Shown: positions 15,101 through 21,886 of the stretch, piece after piece
Numbering within the stretch: position 1 is the first letter of the stretch
How the letters are laid out: every line of letters begins with the position of its first letter
NCBI GenBank assembly: GCA_945893145.1
Contig: CAMDDZ010000064.1
Location: 1-32,925 of the forward strand
From: Rhodoplanes serenus
Lineage (GTDB): Bacteria; Pseudomonadota; Alphaproteobacteria; Rhizobiales; Xanthobacteraceae
DNA length: 32,925 bases
Direction of reading: 5' to 3'
The notes under the pieces: model-generated
Seen by the model: only the letters and a program-made list of their open reading frames with translations
What the model was told of the DNA's origin: nothing
Database searches by the model: none
Made by a program: the position numbers and the translations under genes

Positions 15101-16457
15101 GGCTGAGATCGAGCACCAGCGAGTCGCCGGTCGACTTCAGGGTGTTGTTCACCTCGTCGCCGCGCGTCGCGATGGTTTCGGCGAGCCGGCTCGACGTGTC
15201 GACCAGCTGGTCGGTGATGTGCTGCGTACGATCTTCCATCATCTGCACGACCGCCGAGGATTTCTGCGCGAAGCCCTGGGTGACGTCGTCGAGCCGCGAG
15301 TCCATCAGCTGCGTCAGGTTGTTGGTCAGCTCGGAGAACTCTTCGGTGATGTGGTCGGTCTTGAAGTTGAGGCTGGAGGTCAGCCGGTCGCTCGCGGTCG
15401 CGATAGCGTGGCCGGTCTCCTGGCTGGTGCGCTCAAGGCGCTCCAGCAGGTCGCCGCCGCGCTCGCCGAGCGCGCCGATCATGGAATCGCCGGCGCGGCC
15501 GAGCGCGAGCGTGATGTTCTCGCCCTTCTCGGTGAGGGCCTGGGCGATGCGCGTCGCGCTCTCGTTGACGCGCTCAGCCACTTGGTCGCTGACCGACGCG
15601 ATGTCGTTGGACAGATCGAGATGCACGCTGGTGATGGCGTTGCGCACGTGCTCGCTCTGGGAGACCAGAGTGTCGCGCTGTTGCGCCAGGGTATCGAGCA
15701 GGCCGCGAATGCGGATTTCGTTGTCGTGATAGGCGCGCTCGAGCGTGGAGACTTCGTTGGAGACCAACGCCTCCAGTTCGGCGGCGCGGGCCAGCGCCCG
15801 CTCGACGCCGTCGCCCATGGCGGCGACTTCGCGGCGGATGGCCTGGCCGACTGTCACGATCGACTCGCGGGCGACCTCCTCGGGCTCGGCCAGCCGCATG
15901 GCGACGCCGGCCATGGCTTGCGCAATCAGGCGCAGCTCCTGCGAGCGCCACACCATATGGGCGAGCAGGAAGAAGAAGATGACTGGCGCAACCAGGAACA
16001 GCGCGAGGCCGAACATGGCGGGAACGCCCGCCGAGCCTTGGGTCGCGACCGACTGCAATTCCGGCAGATAGACTCCGGCTAGGATCAGGCCGCAGGTCAC
16101 CCAGGCCAGCGCAAAGATGGCGGCCGCCATGTAAGACGTGCGGGCGGGCTTGCGCTGCAAGGTCTGGAGGATCTGGCCAATCGACTGGCGGTCGTCATTG
16201 GCGGCGCGCCGAACCTGAGGTTGTTCGTCGCTGCCATAATCCTGGTCCTGACCCTGGAACAGGTCATGATCGGGTGCGGCCGGCTGGATGGGTGCGCGCG
16301 TTGGACGGCGCTCCGGCATCATGGGCTCGTTCATCGGGGTATTCAGTGGCGCAGACCGATGGCTGCCGGGGGCAGCATCGTTCACGCTCAGGGCATCTTG
16401 GATCGCCGAAAGAGCCGTTTCGGTCGGGTCTTTGATCTTTTTCGGGTAGTTTGCCAT
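12135..16457 (-). CDS. Large membrane-anchored coiled-coil protein, GPR/RgsE-like polar growth organiser
   Basis: 1440 residues. A polar N-terminus (1-105) is followed by two membrane spans (about 109-131 and 146-168). Then comes roughly 1000 residues of helical repeats of the apolipoprotein-like type, with recurring phrases such as SRGDAVRDML, ERGDKVTETF, TRGDEVNNTL and SRGAELAETIGSRIEQID. A Pro/Arg/Met-rich linker (about 1230-1320) precedes a conserved globular end (SLDSLSVDIARMIDHEAAA, LYTLQGQKTFDEIRKKY). Agrobacterium GPR and Sinorhizobium RgsE, which form a ring at the growing pole, have this layout, though Agrobacterium GPR is longer (about 2100 residues as I recall). Caulobacter TipN is a more distant analogue. 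The protein likely sits in the inner membrane and organises unipolar growth. A plain SMC-like or methyl-accepting protein is less likely, as ATPase or signalling motifs are absent. Confidence 0.65.
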   Translation of the reverse strand: MANYPKKIKDPTETALSAIQDALSVNDAAPGSHRSAPLNTPMNEPMMPERRPTRAPIQPAAPDHDLFQGQDQDYGSDEQPQVRRAANDDRQSIGQILQTLQRKPARTSYMAAAIFALAWVTCGLILAGVYLPELQSVATQGSAGVPAMFGLALFLVAPVIFFFLLAHMVWRSQELRLIAQAMAGVAMRLAEPEEVARESIVTVGQAIRREVAAMGDGVERALARAAELEALVSNEVSTLERAYHDNEIRIRGLLDTLAQQRDTLVSQSEHVRNAITSVHLDLSNDIASVSDQVAERVNESATRIAQALTEKGENITLALGRAGDSMIGALGERGGDLLERLERTSQETGHAIATASDRLTSSLNFKTDHITEEFSELTNNLTQLMDSRLDDVTQGFAQKSSAVVQMMEDRTQHITDQLVDTSSRLAETIATRGDEVNNTLKSTGDSLVLDLSLRGTDVVTKLEQTATRVTDTIIERGDKVTETFSASAEQLATAIASRGDAVRDMLAARLQSFEEIFSHGGTELAEKISRDSGTLGNLITRHLSEFDRTVKTYGGELVERLGQRTQEVSEAMRSHVDGFDSKVGTKATEVTATLDQRLSRFQEALDSRTQTLNDALSSRVMDIAKTLAEGGKEVVAALDRRIGDVSGTLNSRGAELAETIGSRIEQIDKALGSRALEVANNLDTRIGRFEQLLVGRAETVTEQIESRTKAAADSLYARMEQLSSVIKTNSAEAEHALSSLATETQRSITAAASESQRSITAAATETQRSLTSVSTGVSNVLKQNATDVERTLLGVSAEVARSFVGKADEIASQVSARAGEMTRILDQNSSTLLGALGAKSKEFSFEIGKATDQAVKAIEAQGFTYTRTMMDNSDQIARLINEASLSATSAVNHTLNELQSSTQNAIEQSKQTASATVSEMLETHGMLRADTTALFERLREANILLQEVLSGAHENMSALENTLVTRVSEFVATMNEVAERSGVASNQVDQHISSFHAVTSKVLGDLAQLAGQFEQHGRSLAEAVSLIDTSNRRTDETFTERRAAIESVVTTLDLRTEDIEQRLARFSGLLDESLEGASTRARDIARIIAESSTEGARAMEAERAKTSDALRTIYGQHSGETHEMFSQTTTRFTEMLQSMKQMTGEMQRELDATRTELRRGILELPQETTESAAQMRRVIVDQIEALAELNRIVARHGRGLDAAEPMRRGQEQQPLLATANARMEGARQIPAPPPPPMRDMPRGDMPGQPLPPRRADAPSLSPANGNGNGNGRGGWLTDLLHRASRPEDMPDDRAPPRPDDRMPRPEPMRDDRMPMARAEERPPRHSIESLDSLSVDIARMIDHEAAAELWDRYKRGETNVFTKRLYTLQGQKTFDEIRKKYRADREFKQTVDRYVGEFERLLEDVARDDRGQVVARTYLTSETGKVYTMLAHAAGRFGEQ

Positions 16458-16575
16458 GTCCGCCGTCGCCTCGCGTTGTTACTCGGGACTGGGACCCGGC
16501 CCAATGTTGGGCCGTGTCACGCGCGCGTCATTGTGGTGGCCCCCTTCCAAGAGGCCGCGCCTCCGACCGGAGGAG

Positions 16576-16596
16576 TTGTCCACATGCTTATCCACA
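16576..16596. promoter_or_regulatory. Two tandem DnaA-box-like sites upstream of the GPR-like gene
   Basis: TTGTCCACA (16576-16584) and TTATCCACA (16588-16596) lie in the same orientation, 12 bases start to start. The second is identical to the strict E. coli DnaA consensus; the first differs at one base. They are in the 257-base region between the divergent GPR-like gene and the gene at 16715, about 120 bases from each start, a position suitable for transcriptional control. Confidence 0.55.
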
Positions 16597-16714
16597 GGAC
16601 TCCCCCGAGCCGAGCAGGTATCCTATCGGCTTGGGACATCGAAGAAAACCAGAACGGTAAGGGTTTTTTAATCATCGTTAATTGGGGGCCTGCGGCCGTT
16701 CTGTAGAGCCTTTC

Positions 16715-17071
16715 GTGCAGCGTTTTCGGGAGCTTTTCTTGGGCCAGCTTGACGAAACCCGCGGCCGCCGCCGCGCCACCAGCCGCCTTAAGAATGAGGT
16801 CAGCAATGCGGCCATCCTGCGGCCGACGCCGCTGCAGCTGCGATATCTGGAGCGCGGCTTGAGAGAACCTGGTGGAAAACTGCCGCTGTTCGATCGCGAC
16901 GGTCGCGAGGTGGCAAAGAAGACCATCGAGGCTTGCATCGCCAACGGCTGGGCCGAGCCCTGGGTTGAAAACCCGATCAAACCGGACTGGCTGGTGTGCC
17001 GGCTGACGCCGGCCGGCGTCCGGGCGCTGGAAAAGCCGGGCACCCGCGCCGCGCCAGCAGGACGACATTAA
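16715..17071 (+). CDS. Small conserved-looking cytoplasmic protein, unknown
   Basis: 118 residues if the GTG at 16715 is used; an upstream TTG at 16682 is also in frame. The protein is basic and helical: VQRFRELFLGQLDETRGRR, then ILRPTPLQLRYLERGL, LFDRDGREVAKKTIEACIANGWAEPW and a C-terminal WLVCRLTPAGVRALE. The last part (helix, strand, TPAGVRAL) resembles the end of a winged-helix domain of the kind where TxxG marks the wing. No named family is recognised. It is divergent from the GPR-like gene and 122 bases upstream of the Hpt gene. Confidence 0.6.
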   Translation: MQRFRELFLGQLDETRGRRRATSRLKNEVSNAAILRPTPLQLRYLERGLREPGGKLPLFDRDGREVAKKTIEACIANGWAEPWVENPIKPDWLVCRLTPAGVRALEKPGTRAAPAGRH

Positions 17072-17193
17072 CCAGCGGTCCGAACATCGGGCCGCGACGG
17101 GGTCGAATACGGCCATGTATTTACCGGGTTTTGGCCGTCCACCTGCCAGAATCCACTCCTAGAGCCTCCGAAGAGGCCACTGGGAGGCGAGCC

Positions 17194-17592
17194 ATGGTCG
17201 CGCTTTTAAAGATCATAGAGGACGTGGACGCACCGCCGCTCGTGCCGGCGGAGCAGCCGATCGATCTCGATCATCTGTCGCGCATGACGCTCGGCGAAGA
17301 GAGCCTTGAGCGCGAGGTGCTGGCGCTGTTCGACCGCCAGGCCGGCATGCTGCTGACGCGGATGAGCCCCGCCACCCTGCCGGAGACGGCGGCCTCGGCG
17401 CATACGCTGAAAGGTTCGGCCCGCGGCATCGGCGCCTGGCGCGTCGCGGACGCCGCCGAAGCGGTCGAGTGCGCCAAGACGGCAGAGCTCAGGAACGCGA
17501 TTTCGGCACTGGGCGCCGCGGTCAATGAGGCACGGGCCGCGATCGCGGACCTGCTGCAGCCGCGCCCGGCTTTGGACAACGGCAATAAATAA
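17194..17592 (+). CDS. Hpt-domain phosphotransfer protein
   Basis: 132 residues from the ATG at 17194, which has GGGAGGCG just upstream; the frame is open further upstream but that part overlaps the preceding gene. The Hpt signature HTLKGSARGIGA places the phospho-accepting histidine at about residue 70, with the helical RMTLGEESLEREVLALF before it and VADAAEAVE after it completing the four-helix bundle. A stand-alone Hpt relays phosphate between a hybrid histidine kinase and a response regulator. No kinase or regulator is next to it, so the pathway is unknown. Confidence 0.85.
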   Translation: MVALLKIIEDVDAPPLVPAEQPIDLDHLSRMTLGEESLEREVLALFDRQAGMLLTRMSPATLPETAASAHTLKGSARGIGAWRVADAAEAVECAKTAELRNAISALGAAVNEARAAIADLLQPRPALDNGNK

Positions 17593-17715
17593 TCGGTAGC
17601 AAGGAATTTCGCCGGCCCGGACTGCGCACTGGCGCAGGCGGCGCTGAGCCGTTAGATAAATGTCGCCCGGCCGTCCGGTCGGTTTTCCTGCCGATAGCCC
17701 ATACTTCTGATAGCG

Positions 17716-18036
17716 ATGCCAAAAATCACCTTCATCGAACCCAACAACACGCCCCGCACGATTGAAGCCGAAATCGGCGCGACCGTGATGGAAACCGCGA
17801 TCAAGAACGACGTCGCGGGCATCGAGGCCGAATGTGGCGGCGCCTGCGCCTGCGCGACCTGCCACGTTTATGTGGACGAGGCCTGGGTGGCGAAGACCGG
17901 CGGCCCGTCGCCGATGGAAGAGGACATGCTCGACTTCGGCTACGACGTGAAGCCGAACTCGCGGCTGTCGTGCCAGATCAAGGTGACGGCGGAGCTCGAT
18001 GGCCTCACCGTGCGGGTGCCGGAGCGGCAGGCCTAA
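17716..18036 (+). CDS. 2Fe-2S ferredoxin, adrenodoxin/FdxB type
   Basis: 106 residues. Cysteines C40, C46, C49 and C86 give the vertebrate-type C-X5-C-X2-C...C pattern in AECGGACACATCHVY and RLSCQIKV, with an extra C44 between them. Acidic patches EEDMLDFGYDVKP match the partner-binding region of adrenodoxin-type ferredoxins, which hand electrons to P450s or biosynthetic enzymes. A ferredoxin-NADP reductase is encoded 0.7 kb downstream on the same strand, a plausible electron donor. Ferredoxin of this class is often needed for Fe-S assembly, but isc genes are absent here. Confidence 0.92.
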   Translation: MPKITFIEPNNTPRTIEAEIGATVMETAIKNDVAGIEAECGGACACATCHVYVDEAWVAKTGGPSPMEEDMLDFGYDVKPNSRLSCQIKVTAELDGLTVRVPERQA

Positions 18037-18043
18037 CGCGCTG

Positions 18044-18065
18044 GCGCGCCGGTCAACTGGCGCGC
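18044..18065. terminator. Hairpin at the convergent ferredoxin/thioesterase junction
   Basis: GCGCGCC (18044-18050) pairs with GGCGCGC (18059-18065) around an 8-base loop. There is no clear T tract. It overlaps the thioesterase stop region, so a terminator role is plausible only. Confidence 0.4.
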
Positions 18066-18508
18066 AACTTCCACTGACTGAGCTTTGCGATCAGCTCCTC
18101 CGGGATGGGGCTGGCTTTGCGCGTTTTCAGGTCGATGCAGACCAGCGTGGCGCGGGCGGCCGCCGCGCATGCGCCGTCGCGGAAGATCGCCTGCGCGGCC
18201 TTGAACGAGGAGCGGCCGAACTCGGCGACGCTGGTTCCGATCTCGATGGTGCCCGGCCAGTGCAGCTCCTTCATGAAGTCGATCTCCATGCGGACCAGCA
18301 CGAAGGTCAGGCCCGGCACGCCGATGCCAAGGCTCTTGTCGCGGAACATCGCCACCCGGCCGCTCTCGAAATAGGTCGAGAACACCGCCTGGTTGACGTG
18401 GCCCTGCGGATCGAGGTCGCCGAACCGGCAAACGTCGCTGACCCGGTGTGGATAATCGGCAAGCTGCGGCACGGCCTTCGGGGCGCGCGCGGACGGTTGA
18501 TCGTTCAC
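18053..18508 (-). CDS. Acyl-CoA thioesterase, 4HBT hot-dog family
   Basis: 151 residues from the GTG at 18508, preferred because AAGGAAATTCCC precedes it; an ATG at 18571 would add 21 residues with no homology look. The hot-dog signature DLDPQGHVNQAVFSTYFESG carries the catalytic-type Asp and the HVNQ helix typical of 4-hydroxybenzoyl-CoA thioesterase-like enzymes. It is followed by VRMEIDFMKELHWPGTIEI and SFKAAQAIF strands. It would hydrolyse an acyl-CoA in the cytoplasm; the chain is unknown. It is convergent with the ferredoxin gene and divergent from the reductase gene. Confidence 0.85.
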   Translation of the reverse strand: MNDQPSARAPKAVPQLADYPHRVSDVCRFGDLDPQGHVNQAVFSTYFESGRVAMFRDKSLGIGVPGLTFVLVRMEIDFMKELHWPGTIEIGTSVAEFGRSSFKAAQAIFRDGACAAAARATLVCIDLKTRKASPIPEELIAKLSQWKLRAS

Positions 18509-18720
18509 GGGAATTTCCTTCGGCGAACGCCGGGCCTGGGAGAACGTCTGTCCCGCTCGGCGCATTTCCATAGCGGGGCGCTGCTGCCGGCCGCAAGGGC
18601 GTGGCGCAAGAAGAAATGGCGCAAGGAAACAAGTTGCGGAATTTCCTCTTTTCCCCGCGCGCCCGCCCCGCTAGACCATCGCGGATAGCCATCCCAAGAA
18701 CAGACAGTTTGCATCAACTC

Positions 18721-19749
18721 ATGAGCGATCCGATCAAGACTGACGTGCTGATCATCGGAGCGGGCCCGGTGGGCCTGTTCGCGGTGTTCGAGCTTGGGCT
18801 CCTCGACATCAAGGCGCACCTTGTCGACATCCTCGACAAGGTCGGCGGCCAATGCGCCGAGCTTTATCCCGAAAAGCCGATCTACGACATTCCGGCGATC
18901 CCGAAAATTTCGGCGCAGGGCCTGGTCGACCAGCTGATGGAGCAGATCAAGCCGTTCGGGCCGACGTTTCACCTAAACGAAATGGTCGAGGGCATCGAGC
19001 GCACCGGGCAGCCCGGTTTTCGCGTCACCACCGACGGCGGCAAGGTGTTCGAGTGCAAGCTCATCGTGGTGGCGGCCGGCGGCGGCTCGTTCCAACCCAA
19101 GCGTCCGCCGATCCCGGGCATCGAGGCCTATGAGAGCAAATCGGTGCATTACGCGGTGCGCAAGATGGACGCGTTCCGCGGCAAGAAAATCCTGATCGTC
19201 GGCGGCGGCGACAGCGCGCTCGACTGGACGCTCAATCTCGCGCCGGTCGCGTCGCACCTGACGCTGCTGCACCGGCGGCAGGATTTCCGCGCCGCGCCCG
19301 ACAGCGTCAACAAGATGATGGCGATGCTCAATGACGGAAAGATCGACTTCGTGCTCGGCCAGGTGACAGGCCTCGAAGGCGCCAACGGCCAACTCACCGC
19401 CGCCAACGTCAAACGCAACGACGGCTCGACCTTCCACATCGCCTGCGACGCCATGCTGCCGTTCTTCGGGCTCACCATGAAGCTCGGGCCGGTGGCGAAC
19501 TGGGGGATCAAGCTCCACGAGGACTTGATCCCGGTCGATACCGCGACGTTCGAAACCAGTGAGCCCGGTATCTTCGCAATCGGCGACATCAACACCTATC
19601 CGGGCAAGCTGAAGCTGATCCTCTCCGGCTTTCACGAGGTCGCGCTGATGTCGCAGAAGGCGCACCGCTACGTGTACCCGGAGAAGAAGCTGACGTTCCA
19701 GTACACGACGTCATCGACCAGCCTGCAGAAGAAGCTCGGCGTGGCGTAG
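18721..19749 (+). CDS. Ferredoxin-NADP(+) reductase, thioredoxin-reductase-like (type 2)
   Basis: 342 residues from the ATG at 18721; the open frame continues upstream but MSDPIKTDVLIIGAGPVGLF is the standard family start. The FAD-binding GAGPVG is near residue 13, VGGQCAELYPEKPIYDIPA follows (family-specific), and a second Rossmann motif VGGGDSALDW binds NADPH. The C-terminal AIGDINTYPGKLKLILSGF closes the FAD site. No CxxC redox pair is present, which separates it from true thioredoxin reductase. It transfers electrons between NADPH and ferredoxin, with the ferredoxin at 17716 a likely partner. Confidence 0.93.
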   Translation: MSDPIKTDVLIIGAGPVGLFAVFELGLLDIKAHLVDILDKVGGQCAELYPEKPIYDIPAIPKISAQGLVDQLMEQIKPFGPTFHLNEMVEGIERTGQPGFRVTTDGGKVFECKLIVVAAGGGSFQPKRPPIPGIEAYESKSVHYAVRKMDAFRGKKILIVGGGDSALDWTLNLAPVASHLTLLHRRQDFRAAPDSVNKMMAMLNDGKIDFVLGQVTGLEGANGQLTAANVKRNDGSTFHIACDAMLPFFGLTMKLGPVANWGIKLHEDLIPVDTATFETSEPGIFAIGDINTYPGKLKLILSGFHEVALMSQKAHRYVYPEKKLTFQYTTSSTSLQKKLGVA

Positions 19750-19765
19750 CCGCCTGATTGGGGTC

Positions 19766-21766
19766 TTATTGCGGCGCCGGTAGGCTTGGCGCCGGCAATC
19801 CCGTCGGTGGCGGCAACGGTTGCGCCGTGACGGCGGCCGGCGCGTGAAGGCCCAAGGCCTGGCGCGCGGCCGGCAAGGCGGCGTCCGCCATCGCGGCGTG
19901 ACCCTCCGCGGTCGGATGAACGGCGCCGCCGTAAACCGCGCTGGTCGCGCCCCACATCGCGTCATGCAGCTTGGTGGGCTGCAGCACCGAGGGCAGGCCC
20001 TGCGCAAAGGTCATCGCCGTGAAGTAGCTGTCGTTCGCCGTTCTGATCCAGCGCGCGCGCGACGCATAGGGGCGAAAGTCGCTCGGCCGGTGCGCGCAGG
20101 TGAGCGGCGCGGCCGGCGCCGACACCGGATCGGCGTCGAAGCTCTTGCCGTCCGCAAGGAAACATTCGCGGTCGAACACCGGATCCTCGGCCGCTTGTGC
20201 GCAGATGCCGTGCTTGGCAAACGCGGCCTGATGGCCATCGACAAAGGACATCTGGTCGGTCGATGGATCGCGGCAGATGACGCCGTTGTCGCAGCGCGCC
20301 AGCGCCTTCACGCGCGGCAAGAATTGCCGCGCCGTGAACTCGGTCACCAGGCGCATCCGCTTGCCGTCGGCGGTGAACGACGGATGCACGTCGAGCCCTT
20401 CGCGGCCGCCGGGGCAAGGCTCATCGCCGTTGAGCGCCGGATTGCCGTAGGAGACGTAAACCACGCGCGACAGGTCGCCGCTGACCAGGGGCTTTAGCGC
20501 GGCGCGCAGCTTGATGAAGCCCGCGGGCAACTCCCGCTCGGCGAGACGCTGCGATTCCGCAACCGTCGCCATCATGCCGCCTTGGCGGAACAGCACGCGC
20601 TCGACGCTACCCGAAATGATGACATCGGCAACCAGGCCGGAAAACTTGATGTCGTTGGCGCCAATGGTGAGCAGCACGAGATCGAGCGCACGGTCGGCTT
20701 GCCGCTGGCGCGCAGCGGTGAGCAAGTCGCGAAGCTGCGGGATCTGGCCCGGAATGGTGCCGGCGCAGCGCCCGCTGGGCGGACAGTCGCTTGCCCGCTG
20801 CGAGCCGAGCAGGCCGGCCTCGATGGTGGCGCCCGTACAGGCGAGCGGGATGTAGGTCACGGCGGCATGCCGGTTCTGCACCGCAAGCGCGAGCGCGGTG
20901 CGAAGCTGATAGCCGTAGAGCGAACGATGGCACGCCGCCGACATCCAGCGTGCCGCGGCCTTGTTCCAATCGGCGAGGTTGGCGGCCGCATCGGGGCCGC
21001 TCAGCGTGTCGTCGCAGGAGCGGTCGCCTTTATAGCCAGAGCGGCTCGGCCGGAAGTATTCGCTCAATCCGGTGCCGAGGAATTGCCGGAAGCAGAAGCC
21101 TTCGTCGGAGAGCGAGATGGCGCGGTCGGGATTGCCTTCGCCGGAGGCGACCGAGTCGCCCAACCCCGCAATCAGCAGATCGCGCACTTGGACTTCGGCG
21201 GTGACGTTGGTGACGCTGCCGTCGCTGCGGCCCACCCCAACCACGACAGTGGTCGGACGGCCGTGGCGCACGCGCAGCCGTATCTCTTCGTTGCAGGGTG
21301 TAGTGGCGAGCTGCGGCGGCGAGTTGCCGTCCTCGAAGCTCCAGGCGCAGGTGGTGGCGTCCGGCGGCAGCGCGCCGGCGAGGTGGACGCCGATGCGGTG
21401 ATCCTCCGGTGCGAGGTAGTTCTCGCGCACGCCGTCGCGCTGGCAGGTTTCGACAACCTTGCCGCTCGCATCGATGCAGAGATGTTCGACGATGTCCTTG
21501 GCCCAGCCGCGGCCGTCGGTGGCGCGCGCCAGCCGGCGTTCGGCGGCGAGCACGCCGTCGCCGACCGCGGCGTCGACGTGGCGCTTGAAATCGGCCTCGT
21601 TGCGGAACAGGCGGAAGCGGTTCTTGACCTCCCACTCGATCCGCAGATCGCCGGCCGCGGGGCTTGTCGTGGAAGGACTCGCAGCCGCAGGCTGGGCGCG
21701 AGCGTCGCGAGAGGCTGCGGTGCAGGCGAGGAGGGCGGCTAAGGCCGCAAGGGCAAGTGCGCGCAT
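19766..21766 (-). CDS. Secreted SGNH/GDSL-family hydrolase
   Basis: 666 residues. The N-terminus is a signal peptide with a possible lipobox (LLAC at 12-15) or a Sec cleavage near DARAQ. Residues ~40-190 form a beta-rich domain with several cysteines. The hydrolase domain begins at IAGLGDSVASGEGNPD (nucleophile S205, block I), has LLTIGANDIKFSG (block III) and ends in HPTAEGHAAM (block V His), the complete SGNH set. Members cleave ester or acyl bonds in lipids or polysaccharides. The length is far above that of a minimal GDSL esterase, the excess being the N-terminal domain. It is 120 bases downstream of the molybdopterin enzyme genes on the same strand and 16 bases from the convergent reductase. 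Confidence 0.85.
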   Translation of the reverse strand: MRALALAALAALLACTAASRDARAQPAAASPSTTSPAAGDLRIEWEVKNRFRLFRNEADFKRHVDAAVGDGVLAAERRLARATDGRGWAKDIVEHLCIDASGKVVETCQRDGVRENYLAPEDHRIGVHLAGALPPDATTCAWSFEDGNSPPQLATTPCNEEIRLRVRHGRPTTVVVGVGRSDGSVTNVTAEVQVRDLLIAGLGDSVASGEGNPDRAISLSDEGFCFRQFLGTGLSEYFRPSRSGYKGDRSCDDTLSGPDAAANLADWNKAAARWMSAACHRSLYGYQLRTALALAVQNRHAAVTYIPLACTGATIEAGLLGSQRASDCPPSGRCAGTIPGQIPQLRDLLTAARQRQADRALDLVLLTIGANDIKFSGLVADVIISGSVERVLFRQGGMMATVAESQRLAERELPAGFIKLRAALKPLVSGDLSRVVYVSYGNPALNGDEPCPGGREGLDVHPSFTADGKRMRLVTEFTARQFLPRVKALARCDNGVICRDPSTDQMSFVDGHQAAFAKHGICAQAAEDPVFDRECFLADGKSFDADPVSAPAAPLTCAHRPSDFRPYASRARWIRTANDSYFTAMTFAQGLPSVLQPTKLHDAMWGATSAVYGGAVHPTAEGHAAMADAALPAARQALGLHAPAAVTAQPLPPPTGLPAPSLPAPQ

Positions 21767-21886
21767 ATCGGTCCAGGGATGAAGGGCGCTATCCCAACAC
21801 CGCCCATGCGGCGGAAGTGTGGGGCTAGTGCCGCCGTCATTTTAGGCGGCCAATTGGCCAGCCAAGCCGCGGCATTTCGGCCCGGA

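Noticed and set aside
16668..16681. CtrA-like site TTAA-N6-TTAA upstream of the GPR-like gene
   Set aside because: The accepted spacing is seven bases; here it is six, and the region is locally AT rich, so chance is likely.
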